From Chitinophagaceae bacterium (GTDB taxonomy: Bacteria; Bacteroidota; Bacteroidia; Chitinophagales; Chitinophagaceae), in the NCBI GenBank assembly GCA_019745155.1, contig JAIETM010000009.1, positions 56,191-120,190 of the forward strand: DNA of 64,000 nucleotides, given 5' to 3'. The notes beneath the pieces were generated by a model. That model saw nothing but the letters and a program-made list of their open reading frames with translations, ran no database searches and was not told the DNA's origin. Positions within the stretch are counted from its first letter, which is position 1; each line of letters opens with the position of its first letter. Of this stretch, positions 10,701 through 18,518 are shown piece after piece. The position numbers and the translations under genes were made by a program.

Positions 10701-11688
10701 TTTTGTGCAAGCAAGTACAGATATCTCCAGAAAATATGGTGGTACCGGACTGGGTCTAGGTATTTGTAAAAATCTGGTAGAACTGCAGGGCGGACAGCTC
10801 TCTGTGGTAAGCACTTTACATAAAGGCACCAAATTCAGCTTCTACATACCTTATGTAAAAATCAACCCTGAACTTGTTGCTGCAACTACAGCACAGGTAC
10901 AGGAAACCAGTATGCTGAAGGGCAAAAAAGTATTGCTAGCCGAAGACGTGGAATTAAATAGAATGATTGCCACGCATATGCTGGAACATTGGGGTATGGA
11001 TGTTACTGTTGCTGTTAACGGTAAAGAAGCAGTTGCCATGGTTGAAGCGGAAGATTTTGACCTGATCCTGATGGATATTCTGATGCCAGAAATGGATGGA
11101 TTGGAAGCAACTGGAGTTATAAGAAAAATGACTGCTCCTGAAAAAGCAAAAGTGCCCATCATTGCTTTAACAGCCAACGCTTTTAAAAAGGATCAGGAAA
11201 TTTATTTGAAAGCCGGCGTAAATGCTGCTGTAACCAAACCTTATACAGAAGAAGAACTATATGCTGCAGTACAGAAAATCTTCAGCACACAGAAAAAGAA
11301 AAAAGAGACCAAAGCAAAATCAGGCAGTAAAGGACCAGCCGAACCGGTAGCTTTATTCGACTTGAGTATGTTTAATGGTATTGCGGGACCAGGAAGTGAG
11401 TTTCGCAACAAGATGGTTTTATTGTTTTTGAAAACCATGCCGGAAGACATGAAGCAACTGAAGCAGGCATTACAAAATGGTGATGCCGATACCATCTACA
11501 GAACTTCACATCGCATGAAGCCTACAATTGATACGATGGGTATTCAGCCATTGAAAGAAGTCATCAGACGCATTGAAATATTAGGTAGAGAAAAAACAAT
11601 AAGTGCAGAAACAGCTGACTTAATTATAGAAACAGAAAAAGTGCTGGAACAAGTGTACAAACAATTAAAGCAGCAGTTTAAAGCCTAA
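7753..11688 (+). CDS. HNOBA-PAS hybrid histidine kinase with receiver and Hpt domains
   Basis: A 1311-aa cytoplasmic hybrid kinase. Residues 1-150 resemble the HNOBA domain that partners H-NOX in guanylate cyclases (FPFHILIGEKL, LRGQ-type strand, LFLGSP, LSIHDFAYHDP), followed by a helical linker. About five PAS domains occupy 160-790. The kinase core follows, with phospho-accepting H818 in NMSHEIRTP and an ATPase N-box NNLLSNALKF near 930. A receiver has likely D1108 (LILMDILMPEMDG) and an Hpt domain likely H1253 (TSHRMKP). No membrane segment is seen. The ATG at 7753 is preferred over in-frame TTG and GTG codons just upstream, as it gives a TGATG junction with the H-NOX gene. A relay H818 to D1108 to H1253 to the sigma-54 regulator is inferred. 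Confidence 0.93.
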   Translation: MYIGFNSEQFNRLFPFHILIGEKLAIVAAGKSLVKTYSLEPGANFFERFQVKRPALATNSFETLKAEVNKLIVIETIEEKPIALRGQFEFIEETNQLLFLGSPWFESMELIKSKSLSIHDFAYHDPLIDLLHVLKTQEIVNKEVKELLHTIQQQRNDLKRLSLVAEETVNAVIIADKDGKIDWVNKGFTKITGYTLAEVKGKRPGQFLQGRDTNPETVQYLSEQLKKRLPFVCEILNYNRLGKPYWVRINGQPLFDKQQQLTGYFAVEEDITEEKEAEARLKNSEQRWKFALEGAGDGIWEFDFIERKPFYSDQYKCMLGYAPNEFTDEEHSWKAHIHPDDLLFIDQMEQEYAFGERNMHNRTYRMRKKDGSYIWILDRGMVIEKDADGKPKKMIGIHTDITAQKEIETELSRTSKRLTTLIGNMNSAIMVEDDQRRIVLANQNFCNMFKVPVAPEMLIGADCSQSAEQSKHFFTNPDEFVRGVELILKEQQPVLNEIMQMADGRVLERDYIPIFIEDQYHGHLWNYRDVTDAFGYRQRLQEQQRFYEQIMDNIPADIAVFDAEHTYLYLNPIAIKDPELRKWMIGKKDEDYCKLRNKPMSIAVRRRAQFHTVVQSKTLNSWEETLILADGSVQHHLRNMFPVLNEKGEVILVIGYGLDITQRKQIEEQVTISEKRFKDLFRFSQALICTHDLQGRLLSVNPAICQTLGYEEQELIGRNLIEFMPDADMNQLRTGYLQEIAMEGSAKGVFTVQHKTGRQLNLLFQNYMMVEESSNPYIIGFAQDITDRVNAERELLLAKDLTEKAAEAKQIFLANMSHEIRTPMNGIIGVAAMLGKTKLNEQQKNYLHLITESARNLLVIVNDVLEIEKITAGKLELEQVPFDVIDKANVAVQSFQFKAEEKGLQLALIVPEKKAFTVNGDPYRLGQILNNLLSNALKFTQQGKITVTVQPIRETAEKIILQFDVEDTGIGIPEEKIQNIFDPFVQASTDISRKYGGTGLGLGICKNLVELQGGQLSVVSTLHKGTKFSFYIPYVKINPELVAATTAQVQETSMLKGKKVLLAEDVELNRMIATHMLEHWGMDVTVAVNGKEAVAMVEAEDFDLILMDILMPEMDGLEATGVIRKMTAPEKAKVPIIALTANAFKKDQEIYLKAGVNAAVTKPYTEEELYAAVQKIFSTQKKKKETKAKSGSKGPAEPVALFDLSMFNGIAGPGSEFRNKMVLLFLKTMPEDMKQLKQALQNGDADTIYRTSHRMKPTIDTMGIQPLKEVIRRIEILGREKTISAETADLIIETEKVLEQVYKQLKQQFKA

Positions 11689-13111
11689 CCTTTCCTTCTA
11701 TTCTTGCCTGAACAGAATTCCCATTGCTACCCGCAACCACACCCCTGCAATTGGTTGCACCGCATTTACAATGAAAGGTTTCAGCAGAGTCATTCAATAA
11801 AGCAGCATAATCTGCTGTAATTTCTTCGCCTACTGCAATCTCTTTGGTGGCGATCAAATCAAGTCCCACATACGCCGTATTCGGATCACAGCTATGGTTT
11901 TGTGGTGCCCACTGCGTGGGATCATCATCCCAGAGAATATAGACCTGTCCGCTTACCGGATAAGCATAATGCGCAAAGACCTGCTTCTCGGCTTCAGTCC
12001 AATGTTGATCTACATAAGGCTTGGTAATGATTCTTTGTGCGCGACCTTCACCCTTGAAGACGACTTCTCCTTTGTAAATCTGTCGTGCAGCATAAATACC
12101 GTAACCGGCAATGGCGTTACCCTTCATCACATACAAAGGCTGTTTGCGTTGATGACGCGCCATACCTTCTGCTATAATGTGCTGCAGAAAACCTTGCTGA
12201 CCAATTCCATCAAACTGCAGAATAAAATCTGCCGAGCCTTCATACCCATCTGTATAAAAAACAGAACAGGTAAAATTGATTTCCAGAAAATATAAACTGC
12301 CATCAGGCTTCTGCCGAAAATCCAATCGCGCATAGCCCACACCATTAAAGCCTTTGAAGATAGCTGAAGCGGCCTCGCGTAAACTTGCTTCTGTAGCAGC
12401 ATCACTGCATGGGTGATTACAATCTGGATGTAATTCAGATGTTTTTAATGCATAGGTCTTAAATGCGCGACCTTCAGGAAATACATATTCTACCGGTTTA
12501 AATACGCGACAGGTTTCCCCGTCTGCATTAGCCGCAACCAATACTGTAAACTCTTTACCATCGATATATTCTTCTACCAATAGTTCATCATACTCCTCCA
12601 GCAAATCGCTCACCTTTTTTTGCAATGCCTCCTTGTTCTGCACGAGTGAAGCATCATCCACACCCAAGCTATCGCCCGCTTTGGCCGGCTTTACAAAAAG
12701 TGGATATTGTAATTGTGCAGCTTGTTCAAGATCATCCAATGAATGCACCAGCACATAATTGGGCGTAGTCACTCCTGCACAGTAAGCCACATATTTCATT
12801 AATGGCTTTGGTGGATCATATAATTTGGTGGTGGGACCCGTAAAAGGTAGGTTCAGCAATTCCAGTGTATAGATCACATCAATCGATGGCACTTCCCATT
12901 CCAGATAGCCCTCGCACAAATTCACAAACACATCATAACCTTTGTGCTGCAAAGCTTTTAATTGCTTGTAGGTAGTGAGTTTATTCAACAGCACATGATC
13001 TACTGTGGCATCTGGTAAGAGATGCGACAAGTTTCTTGGCGGATCATAATATTGATAATCCACCCCGCTTGTAGAATAATCGGGCTGTAAAACGCAGACT
13101 TTTAAGGGCAT
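11678..13111 (-). CDS. ATP-grasp ligase fused to SET-domain methyltransferase
   Basis: A 477-aa two-domain protein. Residues 1-320 resemble D-Ala-D-Ala-ligase-type ATP-grasp enzymes: KPAKAGDSLGV at 141-151 in the nucleotide-binding loop, VEEY near 179, ARLDFR at 261-266 and the metal-binding LEIN at 276-279. Residues 329-460 are a SET domain: GYGIYAA near 336, NHSCDPN at 405-411, GEEITADY at 428-435 and a post-SET zinc cluster CKCGATNCRG at 448-457. ATP-grasp enzymes join a carboxylate to an amine; SET domains methylate lysine from S-adenosylmethionine. The substrate is unknown. The 3' end overlaps the convergent kinase gene by 11 bases, and the gene is divergent from the ABC ATPase gene. Confidence 0.88.
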   Translation of the reverse strand: MPLKVCVLQPDYSTSGVDYQYYDPPRNLSHLLPDATVDHVLLNKLTTYKQLKALQHKGYDVFVNLCEGYLEWEVPSIDVIYTLELLNLPFTGPTTKLYDPPKPLMKYVAYCAGVTTPNYVLVHSLDDLEQAAQLQYPLFVKPAKAGDSLGVDDASLVQNKEALQKKVSDLLEEYDELLVEEYIDGKEFTVLVAANADGETCRVFKPVEYVFPEGRAFKTYALKTSELHPDCNHPCSDAATEASLREAASAIFKGFNGVGYARLDFRQKPDGSLYFLEINFTCSVFYTDGYEGSADFILQFDGIGQQGFLQHIIAEGMARHQRKQPLYVMKGNAIAGYGIYAARQIYKGEVVFKGEGRAQRIITKPYVDQHWTEAEKQVFAHYAYPVSGQVYILWDDDPTQWAPQNHSCDPNTAYVGLDLIATKEIAVGEEITADYAALLNDSAETFHCKCGATNCRGVVAGSNGNSVQARIEGKVRL

Positions 13112-13182
13112 TTCGCTTACAAGAATAACAAATTAATGCATGCATTTTGCATCGGTGCCAGAATGGTTACTTTCGCAGCACC

Positions 13183-14139
13183 ATGGCTGAGTTGATGGAT
13201 ACTATTTTCTTAGATGTACAGGCGGTTCAAAAACATTTGGATAGTATCCACCTGCAATCCATTTCCTTTCAACTTTCGGCAGGTAGCAGACTGGCCATTA
13301 TTGGCGAATCTGGCTCGGGTAAGAGTAGTTTACTCAAAATAGTTGGTGGCTTATTGGCACCAGATAGTGGCAAAGTGCTGTTTCAGGGTAAGCGTGTAAA
13401 AGCACCCGAAGAAGTATTGTTACCAGGCCATCCCGGTATTGCCTATTTATCGCAGCATTTTGAGTTGCGTAATAATTACCGCATGGAAGAACTGCTGGAA
13501 TATGGCAATAAGCTGAATCCCGGTATGATGGAGAAACTGATTGAACTCTGTCAGATTGGTCATTTGCTGAAAAGAAAGAATGATACACTCTCCGGCGGAG
13601 AAAGACAAAGAATTGCATTAGCAAAGCTTTTGCTCACCAAACCATCATTACTCTTATTGGATGAGCCCTTCTCCAATTTAGACATGCAGCACCGACAAAC
13701 GATACGGGATATTGTCAATGGCATTAGTAAGCAGTTACAGATGACATGCATCATGGTATCGCATGACCCGCTGGATATTCTTCCATGGGCTGATGAGGTG
13801 ATGATACTTGAAGCAGGAAAACTGATTCAATCAGGCAGTCCAAAGCAAGTGTATCAATTTCCTGTAAACGCCTATGCCGCAGGTTTGCTGGGTGAATACA
13901 CCGTGGTTAGTGATGCAATGCGTGTATTGTTTCAATTAGATCAACAGCTGTCATATATCAGACCGGAACAGGTAATCCTTACTGAACAAGGCGTTCCGGC
14001 CACCTTACTCACTGCACGTTATTGTGGTGGCTATACTGCTTATACTTTTCAAACAACAGCAGGGGCATTATTGATGCACCACACAGATCATACACTACAA
14101 GCGGGTAAAACTTATCAGCTCACTATTCAATCGGCATAA
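13183..14139 (+). CDS. ABC transporter ATP-binding protein with C-terminal TOBE-like domain
   Basis: A 318-aa ABC ATPase. It has Walker A GESGSGKSS at 41-49, signature LSGGE at 136-140, Walker B LLLLDEP near 156-162, and the switch histidine in MVSHD near 194. Residues from about 240 form a small C-terminal beta domain similar to the TOBE domain of import ATPases such as PotA or CysA. The ATG at 13183 is used; an upstream TTG at 13147 would add 12 residues. No permease or binding protein is seen nearby. The gene lies between the two ATP-grasp/SET units, diverging from one by 71 bases and overlapping the end of the other by 13 bases. Its role there is unknown. Confidence 0.85.
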   Translation: MAELMDTIFLDVQAVQKHLDSIHLQSISFQLSAGSRLAIIGESGSGKSSLLKIVGGLLAPDSGKVLFQGKRVKAPEEVLLPGHPGIAYLSQHFELRNNYRMEELLEYGNKLNPGMMEKLIELCQIGHLLKRKNDTLSGGERQRIALAKLLLTKPSLLLLDEPFSNLDMQHRQTIRDIVNGISKQLQMTCIMVSHDPLDILPWADEVMILEAGKLIQSGSPKQVYQFPVNAYAAGLLGEYTVVSDAMRVLFQLDQQLSYIRPEQVILTEQGVPATLLTARYCGGYTAYTFQTTAGALLMHHTDHTLQAGKTYQLTIQSA

Positions 14140-15272
14140 GCTGTCAGTAAGCGGATATTATTTGCTGCCAATGTTCTTTGCATGATTTCCTGAATCAAGT
14201 CGGTAAAAGATGCTTGCGCAAAGCGCAGGATAGCACCAATGGAAGTATAGTTTTCATCTGCACTTAGTCCGCATTGTGCATTTACTTCCAACACATAACA
14301 ATTGCCATTTGCATCCATTCGAATGTCTAAGCGTGCATAGCCCTTACCACCAACAGCAACATATGCATCCAGTGTTAATTGCTGTAGCATTTGCTGAAAC
14401 GATGACGGTGCAGGCGCATACTCATAGAAGTTTTCTTCATTGGGCATGGGCGTTTCGTCTTCATAGATTTCCCACAAACGATCGAAAGACAGAAAACGCT
14501 CTTCCTCTGGAAGTGATGCATGAAAGACTCTTTCAATAGCAGGATAAATCAGACAATCATTCGGATGATTCGTATCGCCTACAATAAAAGTGGTAAACTC
14601 TCTTCCTTTTACAAATGCTTCAAGGAGCAGACCATCACCTGCCAAATCCCATCCCCGATAGCCTTGAAACATTTGTGTTATCTGGGTTTTGAGTTCGGTA
14701 AGGTTGTGCACCACGTTTTTAGTGCCCACACCCATACTGCCACCGGAGATAGCGGGTTTAATAATGAGCGGACTACCCATGGTATCAAAGACGGTATCTA
14801 TATTATCTGTTGGCTGATGGATGGGCTTCCAAGCTGGCGTGGGCACACCTGCTTGATCAAAAGCCACTTTCATCGGCAGCTTGGACGTGGTGACGCGATA
14901 AAAATGTTGATCTGAGCCGGAATAACAAAGTCCGGCCGCTTCCAATGCATCAATTACCGATACACCCGGCACACCATTAATTTCATCGCCATCACAGAGA
15001 TTGAGCACAAAAGGAAAGAGATCGCCACTTTCTTTTTGAATATCGTTGATGATGGCATGATAGTTCTGCATGGTTACAGGCTGCCAGCGCCAAATCATAT
15101 TCAGCTCGGTAAAAACCGTTGTATACTCTGCAATGCTTTGGGTAAAATCGTAATAGTAACTGATATTGGGATCTGCTGATTCCAGATGTGGCGCCAATAC
15201 CCAAACCATACATTGATCTGGGGTAATTGTCACAGGCTTTTGGGTTGATTTTCTTAATGGCGCTCCGAGCAC
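14127..15272 (-). CDS. D-Ala-D-Ala-ligase-like ATP-grasp protein
   Basis: A 381-aa ATP-grasp ligase, related to the N-terminal half of the fused protein at 11678-13111; both share a VLNLCDG/VNLCEG segment and a following YSGS/FTGP-type turn. The ATP-grasp motifs are KPAISGGSMGVG at 172-183, LLLEAFVKGREF near 215-226, ARLDIR at 313-318 and LEVNAQCGLS at 328-337. The apparent start is a GTG overlapping the end of the upstream SET gene by 19 bases, indicating one transcript; a later GTG or ATG (15209) is possible. It probably forms an amide bond using ATP, but it is unlikely to be the housekeeping Ddl, because no cell-wall genes are nearby and the SET pairing is unusual. Confidence 0.85.
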   Translation of the reverse strand: MLGAPLRKSTQKPVTITPDQCMVWVLAPHLESADPNISYYYDFTQSIAEYTTVFTELNMIWRWQPVTMQNYHAIINDIQKESGDLFPFVLNLCDGDEINGVPGVSVIDALEAAGLCYSGSDQHFYRVTTSKLPMKVAFDQAGVPTPAWKPIHQPTDNIDTVFDTMGSPLIIKPAISGGSMGVGTKNVVHNLTELKTQITQMFQGYRGWDLAGDGLLLEAFVKGREFTTFIVGDTNHPNDCLIYPAIERVFHASLPEEERFLSFDRLWEIYEDETPMPNEENFYEYAPAPSSFQQMLQQLTLDAYVAVGGKGYARLDIRMDANGNCYVLEVNAQCGLSADENYTSIGAILRFAQASFTDLIQEIMQRTLAANNIRLLTAYAD

Positions 15273-15763
15273 GATTGCTGAATTTTTCGGTTGATATAAT
15301 CAGTGAGATGATAGCGAATCAATACATCAGCAGGCAAGTGGGCTGCACCTTTGATCTCACCCAAACATTGTTCACTACCACAACGGCAAGAAAAACTTTG
15401 CGCCATATCCCACTCAGATGAAGGATAGAAGAAAGTGATCTCTTCGCCTGCAGCAATGGCTTTCAGTGCAATCAATGACATATACGTTGTGTCGAAAAAC
15501 GCATTGGGAGCACAGCTATGGTTCACGTATTGCAAGTGTGCGGGCGATAAATGAATATGCTCATCATCATCTTTCTGCACGGTTAAATAAGACGGTGTGT
15601 GCATGATAGCAGCGGCATGAAACTCAGCGATACAAGCACCTGCATCAATGGCTGATGCAGCATATAATGCACGTTGGCCATTGGCCTGATCTTCCCAAAC
15701 AGCAGTATTGCCATGGGAGCTGATGATGGTGCGACCTTGTGCGGCCGCTGTTTGGGTTAGCAT
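15254..15763 (-). CDS. Stand-alone SET-domain protein
   Basis: A 169-aa SET-domain protein, the split counterpart of the SET half of the fused protein nearby. Visible features are NHSCAPN at 81-87 (methyl-donor-binding motif), GEEITFFYP at 106-114, where the usual DY pair is replaced by FY, and a post-SET cysteine cluster CRCGSEQCLG at 126-135. SET enzymes transfer methyl groups from S-adenosylmethionine to lysine. In bacteria they may act on proteins or on small lysine-containing molecules. It is the first gene of a two-gene unit with the overlapping ATP-grasp gene. The altered catalytic motif leaves activity uncertain. Confidence 0.85.
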   Translation of the reverse strand: MLTQTAAAQGRTIISSHGNTAVWEDQANGQRALYAASAIDAGACIAEFHAAAIMHTPSYLTVQKDDDEHIHLSPAHLQYVNHSCAPNAFFDTTYMSLIALKAIAAGEEITFFYPSSEWDMAQSFSCRCGSEQCLGEIKGAAHLPADVLIRYHLTDYINRKIQQSCSERH

Positions 15764-15887
15764 GTAGTGTATGAATGCACAACAATTTAAATGTTTAATC
15801 TGCTTGAATAAAATTTTGATATAGGCTGTTTGCGTAATGTGTATAATTCAGGCTTAACATCACCAATTCGATCAAGCTATTGTCAGC

Positions 15888-15922
15888 CGAATAAAAAGCA
15901 TGGGGCCGCCTACGGCGGCCCC
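15888..15922 (-). terminator. Rho-independent terminator of ssb
   Basis: On the minus strand a perfect 9-bp GC stem (GGGGCCGCC / GGCGGCCCC, 3-base loop) is followed by ATGCTTTTTATT. It lies about 30 bases after the ssb stop codon. Confidence 0.85.
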
Positions 15923-15952
15923 GATATATGGAATGGAAGAAAGGGTTCTTTA

Positions 15953-16297
15953 TTAGGCTTTGGACTTATTGCCAGTTACCAGCAGCTCGCTCACCACAAC
16001 TTCGGTGATATACTTTTTCTCACCCTGCTTATCCGTATAAGTACGATTAACCAGTTTGCCATCTACCGTTACTTCAGTACCCTTTTGCAATAGCTTCTCG
16101 GCAATTTCTGCCACTTTACCCCAGGCCACCAGGTTATGCCATTGTGTTTCGGTTACCTTTTCGCCCTTGGCGTTTCTGTAAGATTCATTGGTGGCCAAAG
16201 CAAAACGCGCCATTTTCTTGCCACCTTCTGTTGTCTTGATTTCGGGTGCATTACCCAGATTACCTGCCAGTCTTACGCTGTTTTTTAATGTGTTCAT
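15953..16297 (-). CDS. ssb: Single-stranded DNA-binding protein (short form)
   Basis: A 114-aa OB-fold protein of the SSB family. It has the typical N-terminus (MNTLKNSVRLAGNLGNAPE), WHNLVAWGKVAE near 53-64, and the strand pattern VDGKLVNRTYTDKQG. It would coat single-stranded DNA in replication or repair. It is shorter than most bacterial SSBs and ends GNKSKA, without the acidic DDxxF-type tip that recruits partner proteins. A second, full-length SSB may exist elsewhere. The gene has its own terminator. Confidence 0.9.
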   Translation of the reverse strand: MNTLKNSVRLAGNLGNAPEIKTTEGGKKMARFALATNESYRNAKGEKVTETQWHNLVAWGKVAEIAEKLLQKGTEVTVDGKLVNRTYTDKQGEKKYITEVVVSELLVTGNKSKA

Positions 16298-16504
16298 GAT
16301 CGTTAATTTTTACCCTTGCGGATAGTGATGAATGTTGTTATTTCATTCAGCCTGGGCCCTCGGCTGACAACACAAAAATGAGTTTGGCGAAAAGGCTTAG
16401 TCGGTATTTAAGCGTTTCTATCCGTGTATAAACGTTTGAAAATTTCAAATCGGTTTAATAAATTGCAATAGCCTCCAGTGAAAGCATTTCTAAATCAGCG
16501 AACC

Positions 16505-16882
16505 ATGACTGAAACAAGAAACTGCCTTTCCTGCGGAAGAACCATCAGAGGGCGGGCCGACAAAAAATTCTGCGACGATGGCTGTCGCAATACGTTCAAC
16601 AACCTGCGTAAACAGCAGGAGGCGAACATCGCCTATATCAAACAGATCAATCAGGTATTACAGAAAAACAGAAAGATCCTGCAGCAATTATTGCCACAGG
16701 ATCAGTCCATGCAAAAAATTCCCAAAGCCCGGTTGGTATCCATGGGTTTTCATTTTCAATACCACACCCATACCTATACCAACCAAAAAGGCAATACCTA
16801 TTTCTTTTGTTACGATCAGGGCTGGCTGCCGCTGGATCAGGAATGGTTATTACTGGTGCGCAGAAAAAGCGATCAACAGTAA
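16505..16882 (+). CDS. Small zinc-ribbon protein of unknown function
   Basis: A 125-aa protein beginning with a four-cysteine zinc-binding motif (CLSCG, then CDDGC about 13 residues later). A coiled-coil-like helix follows, and a C-terminal part rich in aromatic residues (FHFQYHTHTYTNQKGN). The ATG at 16505 is used; an upstream GTG at 16478 would add nine residues. It probably binds nucleic acid or protein through the ribbon, but no known function is recognised. Its stop lies directly against the stop of the convergent MATE gene. Confidence 0.7.
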   Translation: MTETRNCLSCGRTIRGRADKKFCDDGCRNTFNNLRKQQEANIAYIKQINQVLQKNRKILQQLLPQDQSMQKIPKARLVSMGFHFQYHTHTYTNQKGNTYFFCYDQGWLPLDQEWLLLVRRKSDQQ

Positions 16883-18292
16883 TTACACCACTACCTTACT
16901 CCACTTACCTCGGCGGAACCACCACCAAGTGAGTAAAGCAATCAATGTTTCTGCTGCTGGTACGGCAATGAAGGCACCAGTGGGGCCCATCCCACCTGTC
17001 TTTGCCAAGAGATAAGCGAATGGTACTTGAAAGCCCCAGAAACAAATCAGGCTAATCCATGTGGGCGACTTTGTATCACCTGCGCCATTCAACGCCTGCA
17101 TCATCACCATACCAATGCCATAAAAGATATAGCCATAGCCAATGATGCGTAATGCACGCACACCTACTTCTTGCACAGCTGCATCACGCGTGAAAATACC
17201 AATGATGGGTTGCGGAAAAAACACAAAGAGTAGCATCACAAAAGCCATAAAGATGGCATTGTACTGCGCAGCCAGAAATACACTTTTCTTCGCACGGTCT
17301 GGTCTTTGTGCACCTAGGTTTTGTCCCACCAAAGTAGCTGCTGCATTACTCAAACCCCATGCAGGTAAGATGAAAAAGACCACATTGCGAATCGCGATCT
17401 GATATCCTGCCGAAGCAGTTGTGCCACCTGTGGTAGATACAATCCAAGCCAGCACAATCCAACTGCCTGATGTAATGATAAACTGCAAGGTTGCCGGCCA
17501 GGCAATACCAATCAGGGAACGAATGAGCTTCATATCAATCTGCAGATATTTCCGCTTAAAGCGAATCATGTGATCGCCTTTAAACAAATGCCAGCATTGA
17601 TACAACACACCACTTCCTCTACCAATGGTGGTGGCAATGGCTGCGCCTTTTAGTCCCCAACCTTCCCAATCGCCAATGCCATAAATGAAGAGCGGACAAA
17701 GCACAATATTCAATCCGCTGGCTAGCCATAAGCTACGCATCGCAATCGCTGCATCACCCGCACCGCGGAAAATACCATTGATGAGAAATAACAATACAAT
17801 CACTGTAGAACCACCCAACATGATGCGTGTAAAAGATGCACCTTCAGCCATCACTTCCGGTTGCGCGCCCATCATACCCAATAATTCAGGTGCGAAGAAA
17901 ACACCGATAGCACTGATCACCAATGCGGCTACTACACCTATGATGATAGATTGTACGCCAGCTCTTGCAGCCGCTTCCGGATCTTTTTCGCCGATACGGC
18001 GCGATACCATAGCCGTTGCTGCCGTACTTAAACCGATGGCGATGGAATAAATAATGGTGATCATGGATTCTGTTAATCCCACAGTAGCCACGGCTACTTC
18101 GGCATTTGGCATATGTCCAACGAAATACATATCTACCACTGCAAACACGCTTTCCAGACTCAGTTCCAGAATCATGGGAATGGCTAAGAGCACAATGGCT
18201 TGTCGGATACTACCCGAAGTATAATCATGTTCATCGCCGCGCAGCGACTGACGAACGAGTTGTATAAAATGTTTGATTTTCTGCGTAAGCAT
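16883..18292 (-). CDS. MATE-family efflux transporter
   Basis: A 469-aa inner-membrane protein with about twelve hydrophobic segments, matching the multidrug and toxin extrusion family, which exports drugs or metabolites in exchange for sodium or protons. Characteristic segments include the first helix region IPMILELSLESVFAVVDMYFVGHM and the later VGQNLGAQRPDRAKKSV loop repeating the first-half pattern SRRIGEKDPEAAARAG. The two six-helix halves are visible. The substrate is unknown. It has no neighbouring regulator. A perfect hairpin about 100 bases upstream could be regulatory. Confidence 0.92.
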   Translation of the reverse strand: MLTQKIKHFIQLVRQSLRGDEHDYTSGSIRQAIVLLAIPMILELSLESVFAVVDMYFVGHMPNAEVAVATVGLTESMITIIYSIAIGLSTAATAMVSRRIGEKDPEAAARAGVQSIIIGVVAALVISAIGVFFAPELLGMMGAQPEVMAEGASFTRIMLGGSTVIVLLFLINGIFRGAGDAAIAMRSLWLASGLNIVLCPLFIYGIGDWEGWGLKGAAIATTIGRGSGVLYQCWHLFKGDHMIRFKRKYLQIDMKLIRSLIGIAWPATLQFIITSGSWIVLAWIVSTTGGTTASAGYQIAIRNVVFFILPAWGLSNAAATLVGQNLGAQRPDRAKKSVFLAAQYNAIFMAFVMLLFVFFPQPIIGIFTRDAAVQEVGVRALRIIGYGYIFYGIGMVMMQALNGAGDTKSPTWISLICFWGFQVPFAYLLAKTGGMGPTGAFIAVPAAETLIALLTWWWFRRGKWSKVVV

Positions 18293-18390
18293 ACAGTTGT
18301 TTTAGTACGTACACGAGCTTGTATACGCAAGGTCAATGAATACAATGTAAACAGGAAATGCAGCGGTGCTGCTAGAGATTTGAAAGGGCT

Positions 18391-18408
18391 GTTCCGCGCT
18401 TGCGGAAC
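18391..18408. other. Perfect inverted repeat upstream of the MATE gene
   Basis: GTTCCGC and GCGGAAC form a perfect 7-bp stem with a 4-base loop, about 100 bases upstream of the MATE start and not followed by a T run. It could be a regulator site or a transcript hairpin. Confidence 0.4.
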
Positions 18409-18518
18409 ATGATTAGTTGTTCATATTCGTAAACTTGAAGCAGTGCAAAACTGCCTGATTTTTCCGGAAGGAGAAAAAAATTTTGGATGAAAGGCGATTA
18501 CTGAATAAGGTTTACTGT

